A stretch of DNA of 64,000 nucleotides from an uncultured Candidatus Nemicrothrix sp. GTDB lineage: Bacteria; Actinomycetota; Acidimicrobiia; Acidimicrobiales; Acidimicrobilacustridaceae. The stretch spans positions 21,428 to 85,427 of the forward strand of contig CAIPQK010000171.1 of the NCBI GenBank assembly GCA_903867185.1, in the 5' to 3' direction. Made by a program: the position numbers and the translations under genes. A model generated the notes under the pieces. That model made no database searches. It saw nothing but the letters and a program-made list of their open reading frames with translations, and was not told where the DNA came from. Shown piece by piece: positions 9,001 to 17,249 of the stretch (positions are counted from its first letter, which is position 1; each line of letters opens with the position of its first letter).

Positions 9001-9863
9001 CGAGACCTACGAGTCTGCACCCACGCGCCGCTCGCCATCATGGCGATGAGAACAAACACCGCAGCAATAGCGAACCACCGACCGGTGGTTGAGTCATCCG
9101 CACGTGATGACGCAAGTGCAATACCTTCCACGGCGACCGGTTCAAGCGTTGTCGTCGCCATCGAAACGACATCGGGTGAACCGGAAGTTGGTTCAGGAGC
9201 AACATCGATCGTTGTCGAAGAGCTCAACGACGATGCGTTTCCACTCGCTACTACTGGCTGTTCGACAACAACTGGGGCGTTGGGAGCGAGCGCTGGAACA
9301 AGCGCCGGAAAGAGTGACTGTGATGGCGCGATCCGCGGCGGCGGATCCTGCGCAGAACCTTTTCCTCCACGGACGTAACGCCAGCCCTCGATGTCACCAT
9401 CGGAAAGTCGTCGCGTGAATGGGTTGATATTGCCGTAGGCCCAACTTCCTGATGGAGCGCTGAAATATCCCCAATAGTCAAAGCCGCCGGCATTGTGGTC
9501 GCCGCATCCAGTTGCGGGCATCCCATCAATCGCACAGAGCAAACCACTCGACCCATAACGAGCAGAACCAGTTCCGAGTTCTGCACTGCGTCGGGCCAAT
9601 AACTGCGAACCCGTGGTCCCCGTCGGGACAACAAGGCAGGTCGCCGAAGATCCACCGCCGAAATCGACAGCATCAACAACAATCACGACACGGATTTCTC
9701 CGTCCGGAACTGGACCAGAGCACGACGAAGCCTCGGCGCGCCCGCTCGTCGTCACAATCACACCCGTGAGTGCGATCGCAGCCACACAACACACAGCCAT
9801 CGCTCGACACGAGCGTGACAATCGTGCACGCAGCATTGCGGAGGAGGTACGGCTGATGCTCAC
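8997..9863 (-). CDS. Secreted, membrane-anchored DUF4430 (transcobalamin C-terminal-like) protein
   Basis: Protein of 288 residues. A signal peptide is visible (basic start, hydrophobic core AVCCVAAIALTGVIVTT, cut near residue 45). Residues 57-165 match DUF4430, the domain related to the C-terminal part of transcobalamin, with the Trp/Tyr-rich FDYWGYFSAPSGSWAYG and the end segment DGDIEGWRYV. Cys48, 76, 110 and 120 could form two disulfides. A Pro/Ser/Val-rich linker (about 175-260) leads to a C-terminal membrane helix and TRRSR anchor. It is the first gene after a cobalamin riboswitch and precedes ecfT-ecfA-ecfS, so it is inferred to be an extracellular B12-capturing partner of the transporter. 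An alternative ATG start lies at 9836. Confidence 0.78.
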   Translation of the reverse strand: MSISRTSSAMLRARLSRSCRAMAVCCVAAIALTGVIVTTSGRAEASSCSGPVPDGEIRVVIVVDAVDFGGGSSATCLVVPTGTTGSQLLARRSAELGTGSARYGSSGLLCAIDGMPATGCGDHNAGGFDYWGYFSAPSGSWAYGNINPFTRRLSDGDIEGWRYVRGGKGSAQDPPPRIAPSQSLFPALVPALAPNAPVVVEQPVVASGNASSLSSSTTIDVAPEPTSGSPDVVSMATTTLEPVAVEGIALASSRADDSTTGRWFAIAAVFVLIAMMASGAWVQTRRSR

Positions 9864-9926
9864 GGGGTGCGGTTACTCGGTTCTTTTCTGGTCTGATTTC
9901 AGGTCTTCCACAGGCGCCTACGTGTA

Positions 9927-9954
9927 CCGGTCTATGGGTGCGAGACCCGACCGG
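9927..9954 (-). promoter_or_regulatory. Possible riboswitch expression-platform hairpin
   Basis: Between the aptamer and the DUF4430 start is a hairpin with outer stem CCGGTC/GACCGG, an inner GGGT/ACCC pair and a short bulge. There is no U-tract after it, so it may act on translation or through an alternative fold. Its role is inferred from position. Confidence 0.4.
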
Positions 9955-10019
9955 ACCACGGACCAAGGCCGCCGACCGAACCGAGCCCCACCTCCCGTAA
10001 TCCGACGACGGTCTGTGAT

Positions 10020-10195
10020 GGAGCAATCCCCTCGAAGCAGGCAGTCCGGCTCGTGGCCGCCCGGAGAATCTCCCCAGAGGCCACCTACGGTTGCGGGTCA
10101 GCGCCGGAATCAGACCGGCTTCCCCTGCTGCGGTGGGTCAAGTTGTGGTGACACCCCACCACATGGGGTGGTCCCCGTCAATCACCGAAAGCGAT
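10020..10195 (-). promoter_or_regulatory. Cobalamin (AdoCbl/B12) riboswitch
   Basis: Read on the minus strand, this leader contains the conserved core GGGAAGCCGG, then ATTCCGGCGCTGACCCGCAAC and CGT, as in the cobalamin riboswitch consensus. About 60 nt further on it has a B12-box-like GCCGGACTGCCTGC. Flanking complementary segments (CCACC before and GGTGG after the core, and the GTGGTGGGGTG region near 10150) can form the enclosing stems. Aptamer boundaries are approximate. It lies about 160 nt upstream of the DUF4430 start and should reduce expression of the ECF operon when B12 is abundant. Confidence 0.88.
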
Positions 10196-10230
10196 ACTCG
10201 TCCGACCGGCGGTTTCGCGCCCCCGAGTCC

Positions 10231-10236
10231 TATCCT
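10231..10236 (+). promoter_or_regulatory. -10 element for a probable leaderless transcript (oxygenase gene)
   Basis: TATCCT is separated by 6 nt from the ATG at 10243, placing the expected transcription start on the A of the start codon. There is no ribosome binding site. The -35 region is weak. Confidence 0.5.
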
Positions 10237-10242
10237 CAACTC

Positions 10243-11160
10243 ATGACCTCCGAGCCAAATCTGCCTCCGGGGCTGACCGCTATCGCTGAAGCGATCGGTT
10301 CGGCACTCGGCGATGTCCGTTTGCGACTGGGTCGAGAACTTCGCACGCTGATCTCCGGAGACAACCCTCCAGTTCGAGATCTCACCAAACCCCTCGAGGG
10401 CGACCCTGGCCTTTTCGGACCCGACAGTGTCACTTGGCGAGTCCATTCCGACGGGTCGATGCTCATCGGCGGATTGCGCGCCCTTCTCGTGCAGTTGATG
10501 CACCCGCTCGCTATGGCCGGTGTCGCCGAACATTCCGATTACCGACGCCATCCCCTCGATCGCCTCAGCGCAACAAGCCAATTTGTTGCCGCCACCACAT
10601 TCGGCACTACCGAACAAGCCACTGCAGCATTCGAAATGGTGACTCGAGTGCATCAACGAGTCGTCGGCCTCGCACCTGATGGTCGCGAGTACTCCGCCAA
10701 TGACCCGCATCTTCTTTCATGGGTCCACCATGCAGAAGTCGATTCATTCCTCCGCGCGTACCAACGCTACGGAGCAACAACCCTGACTGCCGCTGAAGCC
10801 GACCGCTACGTCGATGAAATGGCAATCATTAATGACCGACTCGGGGGCAACGAGTCAGCACATTCGGTCGCCGAACTCGACCAATGGATGCAAAAGATTC
10901 GTCCGGAACTCGAGGCCGGCCAGCAGGCTCGCGACGCTGCTCGTTGGCTCATGCTCGCTCCCCTTCCGCTTGCGGCCCGCACCGCATATGGCGTGATTGC
11001 GCCGGCTGCCGTGGGCATGCTCCCCACGTGGATGCGCGAAGACCTCAAGCTGCCATTGGTCCCGGCGCTTGATCCTCTGATCGTTCAACCAGCAGCACGG
11101 GCGCTGATCCGAACTCTTACATGGGCTATCGAAGGTGTTATCGAGGCCGACGCGGCCTGA
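10243..11160 (+). CDS. MpaB-family (DUF2236) oxygenase-like protein
   Basis: Protein of 305 residues related to the DUF2236/MpaB family, which includes latex-clearing-type heme oxygenases. Family features are the region LVQLMHPLAMAGVAEHSDYRRHPLDRL and the later LLSWVHHAEVDSF, with conserved histidines that are candidate heme ligands. ATG 10243 was chosen because the preceding 600 nt overlap the riboswitch leader on the other strand, and because a -10 hexamer sits 6 nt upstream. Substrate unknown. The gene is transcribed away from the B12 operon. Confidence 0.8.
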   Translation: MTSEPNLPPGLTAIAEAIGSALGDVRLRLGRELRTLISGDNPPVRDLTKPLEGDPGLFGPDSVTWRVHSDGSMLIGGLRALLVQLMHPLAMAGVAEHSDYRRHPLDRLSATSQFVAATTFGTTEQATAAFEMVTRVHQRVVGLAPDGREYSANDPHLLSWVHHAEVDSFLRAYQRYGATTLTAAEADRYVDEMAIINDRLGGNESAHSVAELDQWMQKIRPELEAGQQARDAARWLMLAPLPLAARTAYGVIAPAAVGMLPTWMREDLKLPLVPALDPLIVQPAARALIRTLTWAIEGVIEADAA

Positions 11161-11175
11161 CGCCAACCTCGTTTT

Positions 11176-11946
11176 CTAGATGCCGTAGCCGCCATCGATA
11201 TCGAGCATCTGGCCTGTAATGAAATCGGCTCGGTCGGACGCGAGAAAACAGACAGCCTCGGCGATATCGACAGCATCACCGAACTTCCGCAAAGGAATGT
11301 TCCGCATTGTCACTTCAAGCGCAGCGTCATCAAGATCACCCGATGCCATAAGCCGCGCTGCCATTCCGTCAGTGAGCATTCCTGGCCCAACGCAATTCGC
11401 GCGAACACCGAATCGTCCTTCTTCAGCAGCGAGCGCCCGGACCACGGCTTCAACTGCGCCCTTTGTCCCAGATGACAGGCCATCGCGAACTGGGTAGCGA
11501 CGAGTCGCTGCAGTCGTTACCGCAACAATGCTGCCTCCCGCTTTTCGCAACTCCTCAAGCGCTGGCTGCACAACATTGAAAAAGGCAATCGCTTCGCCTT
11601 CGATCTGAGCTCGATACGCCGAAGGTTCAACACGACTCAGGTGCATCTGCGTGACATGCGGACCTGCCGCATGCACAAGCGTGTGAATGCCTCCAAACTC
11701 TGCGACCGCGACGTCACTCACGGATGCAGCGACCGACTCGTCGACAAGATCAGCGGGCATCGCCACAACTCGAACATCAAGCGATGAAAGTTCAGCAATG
11801 ATCGCATCGGCTGCATCGCGATTTGCTCGATAGGTAAAAAGCACATCACTGCCGCGTTCGACCAACATGCGCACGATCGCCGCGCCAATACCACCGCTGC
11901 CACCTGTCACCACTGCTGTCCCGCTTCGGCCTGCAAAATCTTCCAC
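11176..11946 (-). CDS. Atypical short-chain dehydrogenase/reductase family protein
   Basis: Rossmann-fold protein of 256 residues with cofactor loop TGGSGGIGAAI and the usual SDR C-terminus ITGQMLDIDGGYG. The catalytic YxxxK is altered: Lys162 is present but the Tyr position is Ser158 (LSSGTK), and the catalytic Ser position is Thr145 (VAVTTAATRR). It may therefore be an unusual reductase or a non-classical SDR. GTG 11946 was chosen because GGGGAG lies 5 nt before it. It is convergent with the oxygenase gene. Confidence 0.8.
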   Translation of the reverse strand: MEDFAGRSGTAVVTGGSGGIGAAIVRMLVERGSDVLFTYRANRDAADAIIAELSSLDVRVVAMPADLVDESVAASVSDVAVAEFGGIHTLVHAAGPHVTQMHLSRVEPSAYRAQIEGEAIAFFNVVQPALEELRKAGGSIVAVTTAATRRYPVRDGLSSGTKGAVEAVVRALAAEEGRFGVRANCVGPGMLTDGMAARLMASGDLDDAALEVTMRNIPLRKFGDAVDIAEAVCFLASDRADFITGQMLDIDGGYGI

Positions 11947-12116
11947 GTGTGCTCCCCAATCGAGACCTGCCGGGTAACGGTACCTTCCTCCAACACTCAG
12001 ACCGGCCGCTTCTCCGCGACAAGAGTTGCCGGGCTCAAATTGCGCTGAACTCGCCCGATCAAATGCCATCTGCACAACGAGACCCCATCCGCCCTCGCGA
12101 CCAAAGATCGCCGCCG

Positions 12117-12122
12117 TAGTAT
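12117..12122 (+). promoter_or_regulatory. -10 element for a probable leaderless transcript (GT-C-like gene)
   Basis: TAGTAT lies 7 nt before the GTG start at 12130, with no ribosome binding site between. The transcript is expected to begin at or within a base of the start codon. Confidence 0.5.
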
Positions 12123-12129
12123 CCACGTC

Positions 12130-13962
12130 GTGACGGGATCGCTATCAGCCACCACTACAGCTGATGAACCGTCGATGATTGTCATTGATGACGACCCGCA
12201 GCCGCCTGTCGACCGCCGTTTGGTCTATGCCGTTGTTGCATTGCTCGCGATCATCATCGGGTGGCTCCTTTTTCGCCTCCTGACCTCTGACTGGTTACCC
12301 ATCGGCGACTACCGAACGCTCCAATTGCGCGTTGCTGATGTGGGCGGCTCGGAGACGCCGATTATCGGCGTGTACTCGCGCTATCAGTGGAACCATCCCG
12401 GACCATTGTTGTTCTGGGCGCTTGCGCTCCCGTATCGACTCTCGGGGTCTTCGCCAATCGGATTGCTCATTGGTGCACTCATCATCAACCTTGGCGTTAT
12501 CGCTTTGACACTTTGGATAGCAGCGCGCGCTGGAACACGGGCCTTCGTTCTTGTCGGATTTTTCATCACGTTGCTCTGTCTGGGAATGAATCCAGCAGGT
12601 CTTGCCGATCCTTGGAACCCAACGTTCGTCATTCTTTCGGTATTCGCAGCTGCAGTTGCATGTTGGCGAGTCGTATTCGGCGACCGAGTTGGCGCCATTG
12701 CGCTCGTGTTCGTCGGATCATTTGCCATCCAGTGTCATATCGGGAGCGCGCTTCCCATCGCGGTACTCGTAGTCATCGGCGCAGTGGCGCTTGTGAGCCG
12801 ATCGATCCGCGGCAACAACCTCCACCACAACCGCCGCACTGCCCTTATGGCGCTTGCGGTTGCGGTGGTTTGCTGGATCCCACCAGTTATTGAGCAGCTC
12901 ACACATTCGCCTGGGAATCTTCGGTTGATCTATCAATTCCTCCGCAACCCTCCCCTCGCAACGACTGGCATCGCTACTGCGATCCGCATCACCTTTCGAT
13001 TCCTTTCGATTCCCGGAAACTGGGTGCGAGGAGCAGAACCATCATTTGCTACTTCGGCGATCAATACATCGGGTTGGGCTATTCCATGGGCTCTTTTTGC
13101 CCTCTGCGTCGCATCGTGGTGGGCGTGGCGCCGACGTTGGCGAAGTGAGCTTGCCCTCTGCGGAGTCGCTGGTGCCCTTGTCGTCACCGGAACGATTGCA
13201 GCGTCTCGAATCGTTGGCGCACCAGCGCCCTATCTGCTGCGCTGGATGTGGGCCATCGCCGCATTCGCATGGCTTGCAGTTGCAGCCGTTGCACTTCGCC
13301 AGATTGCACTCACAACGATTGGCCGCCGTTACGCATCCAACCTTGTTGTCGTAGCCACAATTCTCGTGCTGCTCGCCACACTCGTGCGCGGAGTCAACCT
13401 CACGCCGCTTCGACTCTCAAATAGTTGGACAAAAGCGATCGCTGCCCTCACTCCGCCCACTCTTGCCGCAATCAAAAGCGTTCCCGGTCCGATCTATCTT
13501 GCCGACGGTTACGGCCTCGATGGTTCCGCAGGACTCGACCTCCTCGCTCGCGCTGAAGAAGCCGGGATTGAAGTTCGTCGCGGTCCCAGTTGGGCCTACA
13601 TCTATGGCGACAAGCGAACAATTGAACGATCCGATGCCGCCACAGAACTGCTTTTTCTCACCGGATCAACGCGCCTGATGTTTGAAGCTGACCCCTACTA
13701 CCGAGAAATTTTCACTTATGACCCGTTGACACCTGATCAACGAGCCGAATTCGATGCGATTGTTATCAGCCACACAGGAATCTTCGACCAGTCCTTCAAA
13801 TCGCCGGCCGACGAAGCTCTTGCCCGCGAAGAGATTCTTCGGCAGTGGGTCACCACTGAACTGTCGAGCTCAACGCAATCGCAGGACTTCAAGCACTACA
13901 TGAAACTGCTTCTCGACGGCGAGGTCGTTTCCGTCTTCATCTCAAACGGTCCTCCTCGCTGA
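12130..13962 (+). CDS. Polytopic membrane protein, GT-C glycosyltransferase-like
   Basis: Protein of 610 residues with a cytoplasmic N-terminus of about 25 residues and roughly eleven hydrophobic helices up to residue 430, followed by a soluble domain of about 170 residues. The first outer loop after helix 1 has IGDYRTLQLRV, where an Asp in this position resembles the catalytic loop of lipid-linked-sugar (GT-C, family 39-like) transferases. WNHPGPLLFWALAL follows. The sugar donor and acceptor are not known. GTG start at 12130, with a second possible start at ATG 12175. murT follows 59 nt later on the same strand. Confidence 0.6.
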   Translation: MTGSLSATTTADEPSMIVIDDDPQPPVDRRLVYAVVALLAIIIGWLLFRLLTSDWLPIGDYRTLQLRVADVGGSETPIIGVYSRYQWNHPGPLLFWALALPYRLSGSSPIGLLIGALIINLGVIALTLWIAARAGTRAFVLVGFFITLLCLGMNPAGLADPWNPTFVILSVFAAAVACWRVVFGDRVGAIALVFVGSFAIQCHIGSALPIAVLVVIGAVALVSRSIRGNNLHHNRRTALMALAVAVVCWIPPVIEQLTHSPGNLRLIYQFLRNPPLATTGIATAIRITFRFLSIPGNWVRGAEPSFATSAINTSGWAIPWALFALCVASWWAWRRRWRSELALCGVAGALVVTGTIAASRIVGAPAPYLLRWMWAIAAFAWLAVAAVALRQIALTTIGRRYASNLVVVATILVLLATLVRGVNLTPLRLSNSWTKAIAALTPPTLAAIKSVPGPIYLADGYGLDGSAGLDLLARAEEAGIEVRRGPSWAYIYGDKRTIERSDAATELLFLTGSTRLMFEADPYYREIFTYDPLTPDQRAEFDAIVISHTGIFDQSFKSPADEALAREEILRQWVTTELSSSTQSQDFKHYMKLLLDGEVVSVFISNGPPR

Positions 13963-14021
13963 ACCAGCGTCGTTCCTTGCTCCGAAGTCGACGCCACTCT
14001 CGGAAGTAGCATCAACACGTC

Positions 14022-15314
14022 GTGACTGCTGCTCCCAACCCCGCTTCTGCAACAGGCCCAGCCAAGAATCTGCGACCCCGCGCGCGGCTCGCCGTTACTG
14101 CCGGTCGTGTTGTTGCTTGGGCCTCGCGCAACGTCCGATTCGGGACTGGTTCCGTGATCGGCGGACGCGTGTCATTACTTATTGACCCGAACCTTCTGTC
14201 GGAACTGACTGCATCTCGAGATGTCGTCATCGTGAGTGCAACCAACGGAAAGACAACAACCACAAAACTTCTTTCGAGCGCACTCGGAACCAGCCGACCA
14301 GTTGTGTCCAATTGGCTGGGCGCGAATATGACTCCAGGAATCGTCGCTGCTCTGGCCGCCGCCAACGCAACTGATACCGCGGTTCTTGAAGTCGATGAAC
14401 GTTGGGTCGATTCGGTGCTGCGTGCCACCAACGCAAACACAGTGGTGCTACTCAACCTCAGTCGTGATCAACTAGACCGAACACAAGAGGTACGAAAACT
14501 CGCAGAGCAGTGGCGTATTGCACTTCAAACAACTCCACCTCGTACCGTCGTCGCTAACGCCGATGATCCACTCGTGACGTGGGCGGCACTCGCCGCTCCA
14601 AACGTTGTGTGGGTTGGCACTGGTCAAGAATGGACTGCCGACGCCGCCGGTTGTCCCGCTTGCTCAGGTCGCATCGATTTCACCGACACGGGTTGGGCCT
14701 GCTCCGGCTGCGACCTTCGGCGCCCTTCGGTCGACGTGGTGCTCACCAACGGCGTCATTGCTATGAATGGCAGAACGATGAGCGGAGAACTCGCGCTTCC
14801 TGGTCGCGTCAACCGTGTCAACGCTGCGTTCGCACTCGCCGCCGCGTCGGCGATGGGGACTGACCTCGACCAAGCATTCGATGGACTCGACGATGTTCGC
14901 GAAATTGCAGGTCGATATCGGGTGGCCCAACTTGGCGACACGCGCATCCGGCTCCTCTTGGCCAAAAATCCCGCGGGCTGGCACGAGGCGCTCGAACTCC
15001 TTGAAGGGCCATCGACACCTCTCATCATTGCCATCAATGCTCGAATCGCCGACGGTCATGACCCCTCGTGGCTATGGGATGTTGCCTACGAGCGCATTGG
15101 TCAACGCTTTGTCGTCGCTATCGGCGAACGACGGCACGATCTGGCTGTTCGATTCCGTTACGGCAACATCAATCACATTGTCGCCGACGATCTTGAATCA
15201 GCCATTGAATTAGTGCGTCAGTCGCCCGCCTACGACCCAACGATGCCAATCGATGTTGCATCGAACTACACCGCTTTCCAAGATCACCTTGAGCATGTAG
15301 GCGGTGTGCTGTGA
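14022..15314 (+). CDS. murT: Lipid II isoglutaminyl synthase subunit MurT
   Basis: Mur-ligase-like protein of 430 residues. The ATP loop is SATNGKTTTTK at residues 72-82. A zinc-ribbon insertion, CPACSG paired with CSGCDL, is typical of MurT, and the C-terminal DUF1727 region follows. With GatD it amidates the D-Glu of lipid II to D-isoglutamine. GTG 14022 begins the protein. A -10-like TAGCAT lies 9 nt upstream. gatD starts in a GTGA overlap. Confidence 0.93.
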   Translation: MTAAPNPASATGPAKNLRPRARLAVTAGRVVAWASRNVRFGTGSVIGGRVSLLIDPNLLSELTASRDVVIVSATNGKTTTTKLLSSALGTSRPVVSNWLGANMTPGIVAALAAANATDTAVLEVDERWVDSVLRATNANTVVLLNLSRDQLDRTQEVRKLAEQWRIALQTTPPRTVVANADDPLVTWAALAAPNVVWVGTGQEWTADAAGCPACSGRIDFTDTGWACSGCDLRRPSVDVVLTNGVIAMNGRTMSGELALPGRVNRVNAAFALAAASAMGTDLDQAFDGLDDVREIAGRYRVAQLGDTRIRLLLAKNPAGWHEALELLEGPSTPLIIAINARIADGHDPSWLWDVAYERIGQRFVVAIGERRHDLAVRFRYGNINHIVADDLESAIELVRQSPAYDPTMPIDVASNYTAFQDHLEHVGGVL

Positions 15315-16117
15315 CATCACCACTCACGTCTCGACCGATCGATTCAGCGGTGCGGATTGTTTCGCTCTACCCCGACCTTCTCGGCACATACGGCGACGGA
15401 GGAAACGCTCTCGTGTTGTCTCGTCGCCTCGAATGGCGCGGAATTCCAGTCGAACACATCACGGTCGACGCGGGAGAACCAGTCCCCGATTCTGCCGATT
15501 TGTACCTTGTTGGCGGTGGCGAAGATGGGCCGCAGGTTCAAGCGACTCGAGAGCTTGAACAAAGCCAAGGCCTGCATCGTGCAGTGGGTAACGGTGCCGT
15601 CGTTCTTGCCATCTGCGCTGGGATGCAGATCCTCGGGCACAGGTTCCCTGATGCCAAGGGAACGAGTCGCCCCGGGCTGGGGCTCCTCGATTGCGAAACC
15701 ATTCGCGTCGACCGACCTCGGGCCGTTGGTGAACTGCTGACAGCGAGCGCTCAACTCACGACACCCGAAGGGATCATCGAACTCGGTCAACTCACCGGAT
15801 TCGAAAATCACGCTGGTCGAACAATTCCCGGCAGTCGTTCTCAAACACTTGCTTCGGTTGACGTCGGAGAAGGTAACGGCGATGGAACCGAGGGTGTCGT
15901 AACCGGAAAAATCGTAGGCACCTATCTGCACGGCCCGGCGCTGGCTCGTAACCCGTTACTCGCCGACGCACTTCTGGGTTGGATCGTCGGTGCTTCAGCG
16001 ATGACTCCACTTGATGACGTTGACGTTGCGTCATTGCGTACCGAACGGATTCACGCTGCTCGCCATCACGAACTCGCACCTCGGCGGTCTTGGCGCGACA
16101 TCCTGCGACGATCATGA
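15311..16117 (+). CDS. gatD: Lipid II isoglutaminyl synthase glutaminase subunit GatD
   Basis: Class I glutamine amidotransferase-like protein of 268 residues. The nucleophile Cys102 lies in LAICAGMQILGH and the catalytic His in GTYLHGPALARNP. The segment DLLGTYGDGGNALVL near the N-terminus is characteristic of GatD/CobQ-like proteins. It supplies ammonia to MurT. It overlaps murT upstream in GTGA and the membrane protein gene downstream in ATGA. Confidence 0.93.
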   Translation: MTSPLTSRPIDSAVRIVSLYPDLLGTYGDGGNALVLSRRLEWRGIPVEHITVDAGEPVPDSADLYLVGGGEDGPQVQATRELEQSQGLHRAVGNGAVVLAICAGMQILGHRFPDAKGTSRPGLGLLDCETIRVDRPRAVGELLTASAQLTTPEGIIELGQLTGFENHAGRTIPGSRSQTLASVDVGEGNGDGTEGVVTGKIVGTYLHGPALARNPLLADALLGWIVGASAMTPLDDVDVASLRTERIHAARHHELAPRRSWRDILRRS

Positions 16118-16611
16118 CCTCCGAACTCAACCGATCACGCCACACGGTAGGTTCCATCGCTCAAATTGTGCTGATCACGCTCACACTCGCATTCTTGGTG
16201 CTCGGCGATGTTCTTGCGTTCAACCAAATAGCGACACAATCTGCGACTGATGCCATCGTGCAGTTGATCGTGTTTTCAATCGGCGGCGCAGGCTTCGTTG
16301 AGTTCATTCGACAAGCAGTTTTCGGCAGCACGATGAGGGAACGTCTTTTCGCTCTTGTCCCTGGCGCAGTGAGCGCCGCAGCGCTGATCGGATGGAAGCT
16401 GCAGTTCCCCGTTAGTTGGTCAATCATGGTCACCGCGATCGCAGCAACGGCCCTTGCCCGCGTGGTCGTGCGGAAACTCTGGCGCCCCTCGACCGAAAAG
16501 GATGGAGACACCGCGCAATTTCTTGGCCTGCTCTGCCTCGCCCAAACGATCGTGTTTGTCTACGTAGCGGTGCTCGCTGCCGCCGATGCCAGCTCCAACC
16601 TGTTCGGATAA
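16114..16611 (+). CDS. Small hypothetical membrane protein coupled to gatD
   Basis: Protein of 165 residues with about four or five predicted membrane helices (for example IVLITLTLAFLVLGDVLAF and LFALVPGAVSAAALIG) and a basic loop VVRKLWRPSTEK. No family was recognised. ATG 16114 was chosen because it overlaps the gatD stop in ATGA. Coupling to murT-gatD suggests a cell-envelope role, which is inference only. Confidence 0.65.
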   Translation: MTSELNRSRHTVGSIAQIVLITLTLAFLVLGDVLAFNQIATQSATDAIVQLIVFSIGGAGFVEFIRQAVFGSTMRERLFALVPGAVSAAALIGWKLQFPVSWSIMVTAIAATALARVVVRKLWRPSTEKDGDTAQFLGLLCLAQTIVFVYVAVLAAADASSNLFG

Positions 16612-16678
16612 TCCACGACGCAGAGAACTCAGGCCGTTGAATCTGCGCCCGAACAAGCACAGCCCATCGCCGAAACCG

Positions 16679-16684
16679 TAATGT
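16679..16684 (+). promoter_or_regulatory. -10 element for a probable leaderless transcript (peroxiredoxin)
   Basis: TAATGT is followed by 6 nt and the ATG at 16691. No Shine-Dalgarno sequence fits in this space. Confidence 0.5.
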
Positions 16685-16690
16685 GTCCGC

Positions 16691-17173
16691 ATGACAATCA
16701 ACGTTGGAGACACAATCCCCGCCATCGATCTGTTCATCATGGGCGCGGCCGGACCCGAAAAGGTCAACACCGCCGATGTGCTCGGATCAGGCAAAGTCGT
16801 ACTCTTCGCTGTTCCCGGAGCATTTACGCCGGGCTGCTCGAAAGTTCATCTTCCTGGTTTCGTCCAGCAAGCGAATGAACTCACCGGCAAAGGCGTCGAT
16901 CGCATCGCTTGCATCTCCGTCAATGACGCGTTCGTCATGGGCGCTTGGGGTGACGACCAGCAGGTCGGCGAATCGATCACAATGCTGGCCGACGGCAATG
17001 GCGAATTCACCCAGGCCATGGGCTTAGTCATGGACGGAACCGGTTTTGGTCTTGGCGTACGATCAAAGCGCTATGCCGCCATCATCGAAAACGGCGTTGT
17101 CACCAATCTCGATGTCGATGAAAACGGTGGCGTCGAAGTCAGTTCGTGCTCAGCGGTGATCGGGCGACTGTAA
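16691..17173 (+). CDS. Prx5-type peroxiredoxin
   Basis: Thiol peroxidase of 160 residues. The peroxidatic Cys is in VPGAFTPGCSKVHLPGF, the exact Prx5-type active-site context, with Thr two residues before the Pro-Gly-Cys. A second Cys pair region, VSSCSAV, lies near the C-terminus. It reduces peroxides in the cytoplasm, probably with a glutaredoxin or mycoredoxin-like reductant in this group. It is monocistronic, with its own promoter and a strong hairpin after the stop. Confidence 0.92.
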   Translation: MTINVGDTIPAIDLFIMGAAGPEKVNTADVLGSGKVVLFAVPGAFTPGCSKVHLPGFVQQANELTGKGVDRIACISVNDAFVMGAWGDDQQVGESITMLADGNGEFTQAMGLVMDGTGFGLGVRSKRYAAIIENGVVTNLDVDENGGVEVSSCSAVIGRL

Positions 17174-17208
17174 GACCGCTTACGTCGCTGACTGAAACAT
17201 TCTCTGCA

Positions 17209-17237
17209 ATCGGGTCTGGGACACACCCAGACCCGAT
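17209..17237. terminator. Perfect 12-bp hairpin between convergent genes
   Basis: ATCGGGTCTGGG and its exact reverse complement flank a 5-nt loop (ACACA). It is followed on the plus side by TTTG. It sits between the stops of the peroxiredoxin and the convergent oxidoreductase and could end transcription from both directions. Confidence 0.7.
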
Positions 17238-17249
17238 TTGCGTTCAAGT

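Noticed and set aside
9613-10242. Upstream in-frame extension of the oxygenase gene
   Set aside because: It runs through the cobalamin riboswitch and the start of the divergent DUF4430 gene, lacks homology, and is preceded by no start signal.
13963-14021. Leaderless assignment for murT
   Set aside because: The -10-like TAGCAT ends 9 nt before the GTG, longer than the 6-7 nt seen elsewhere, so it was left out of the leaderless set.
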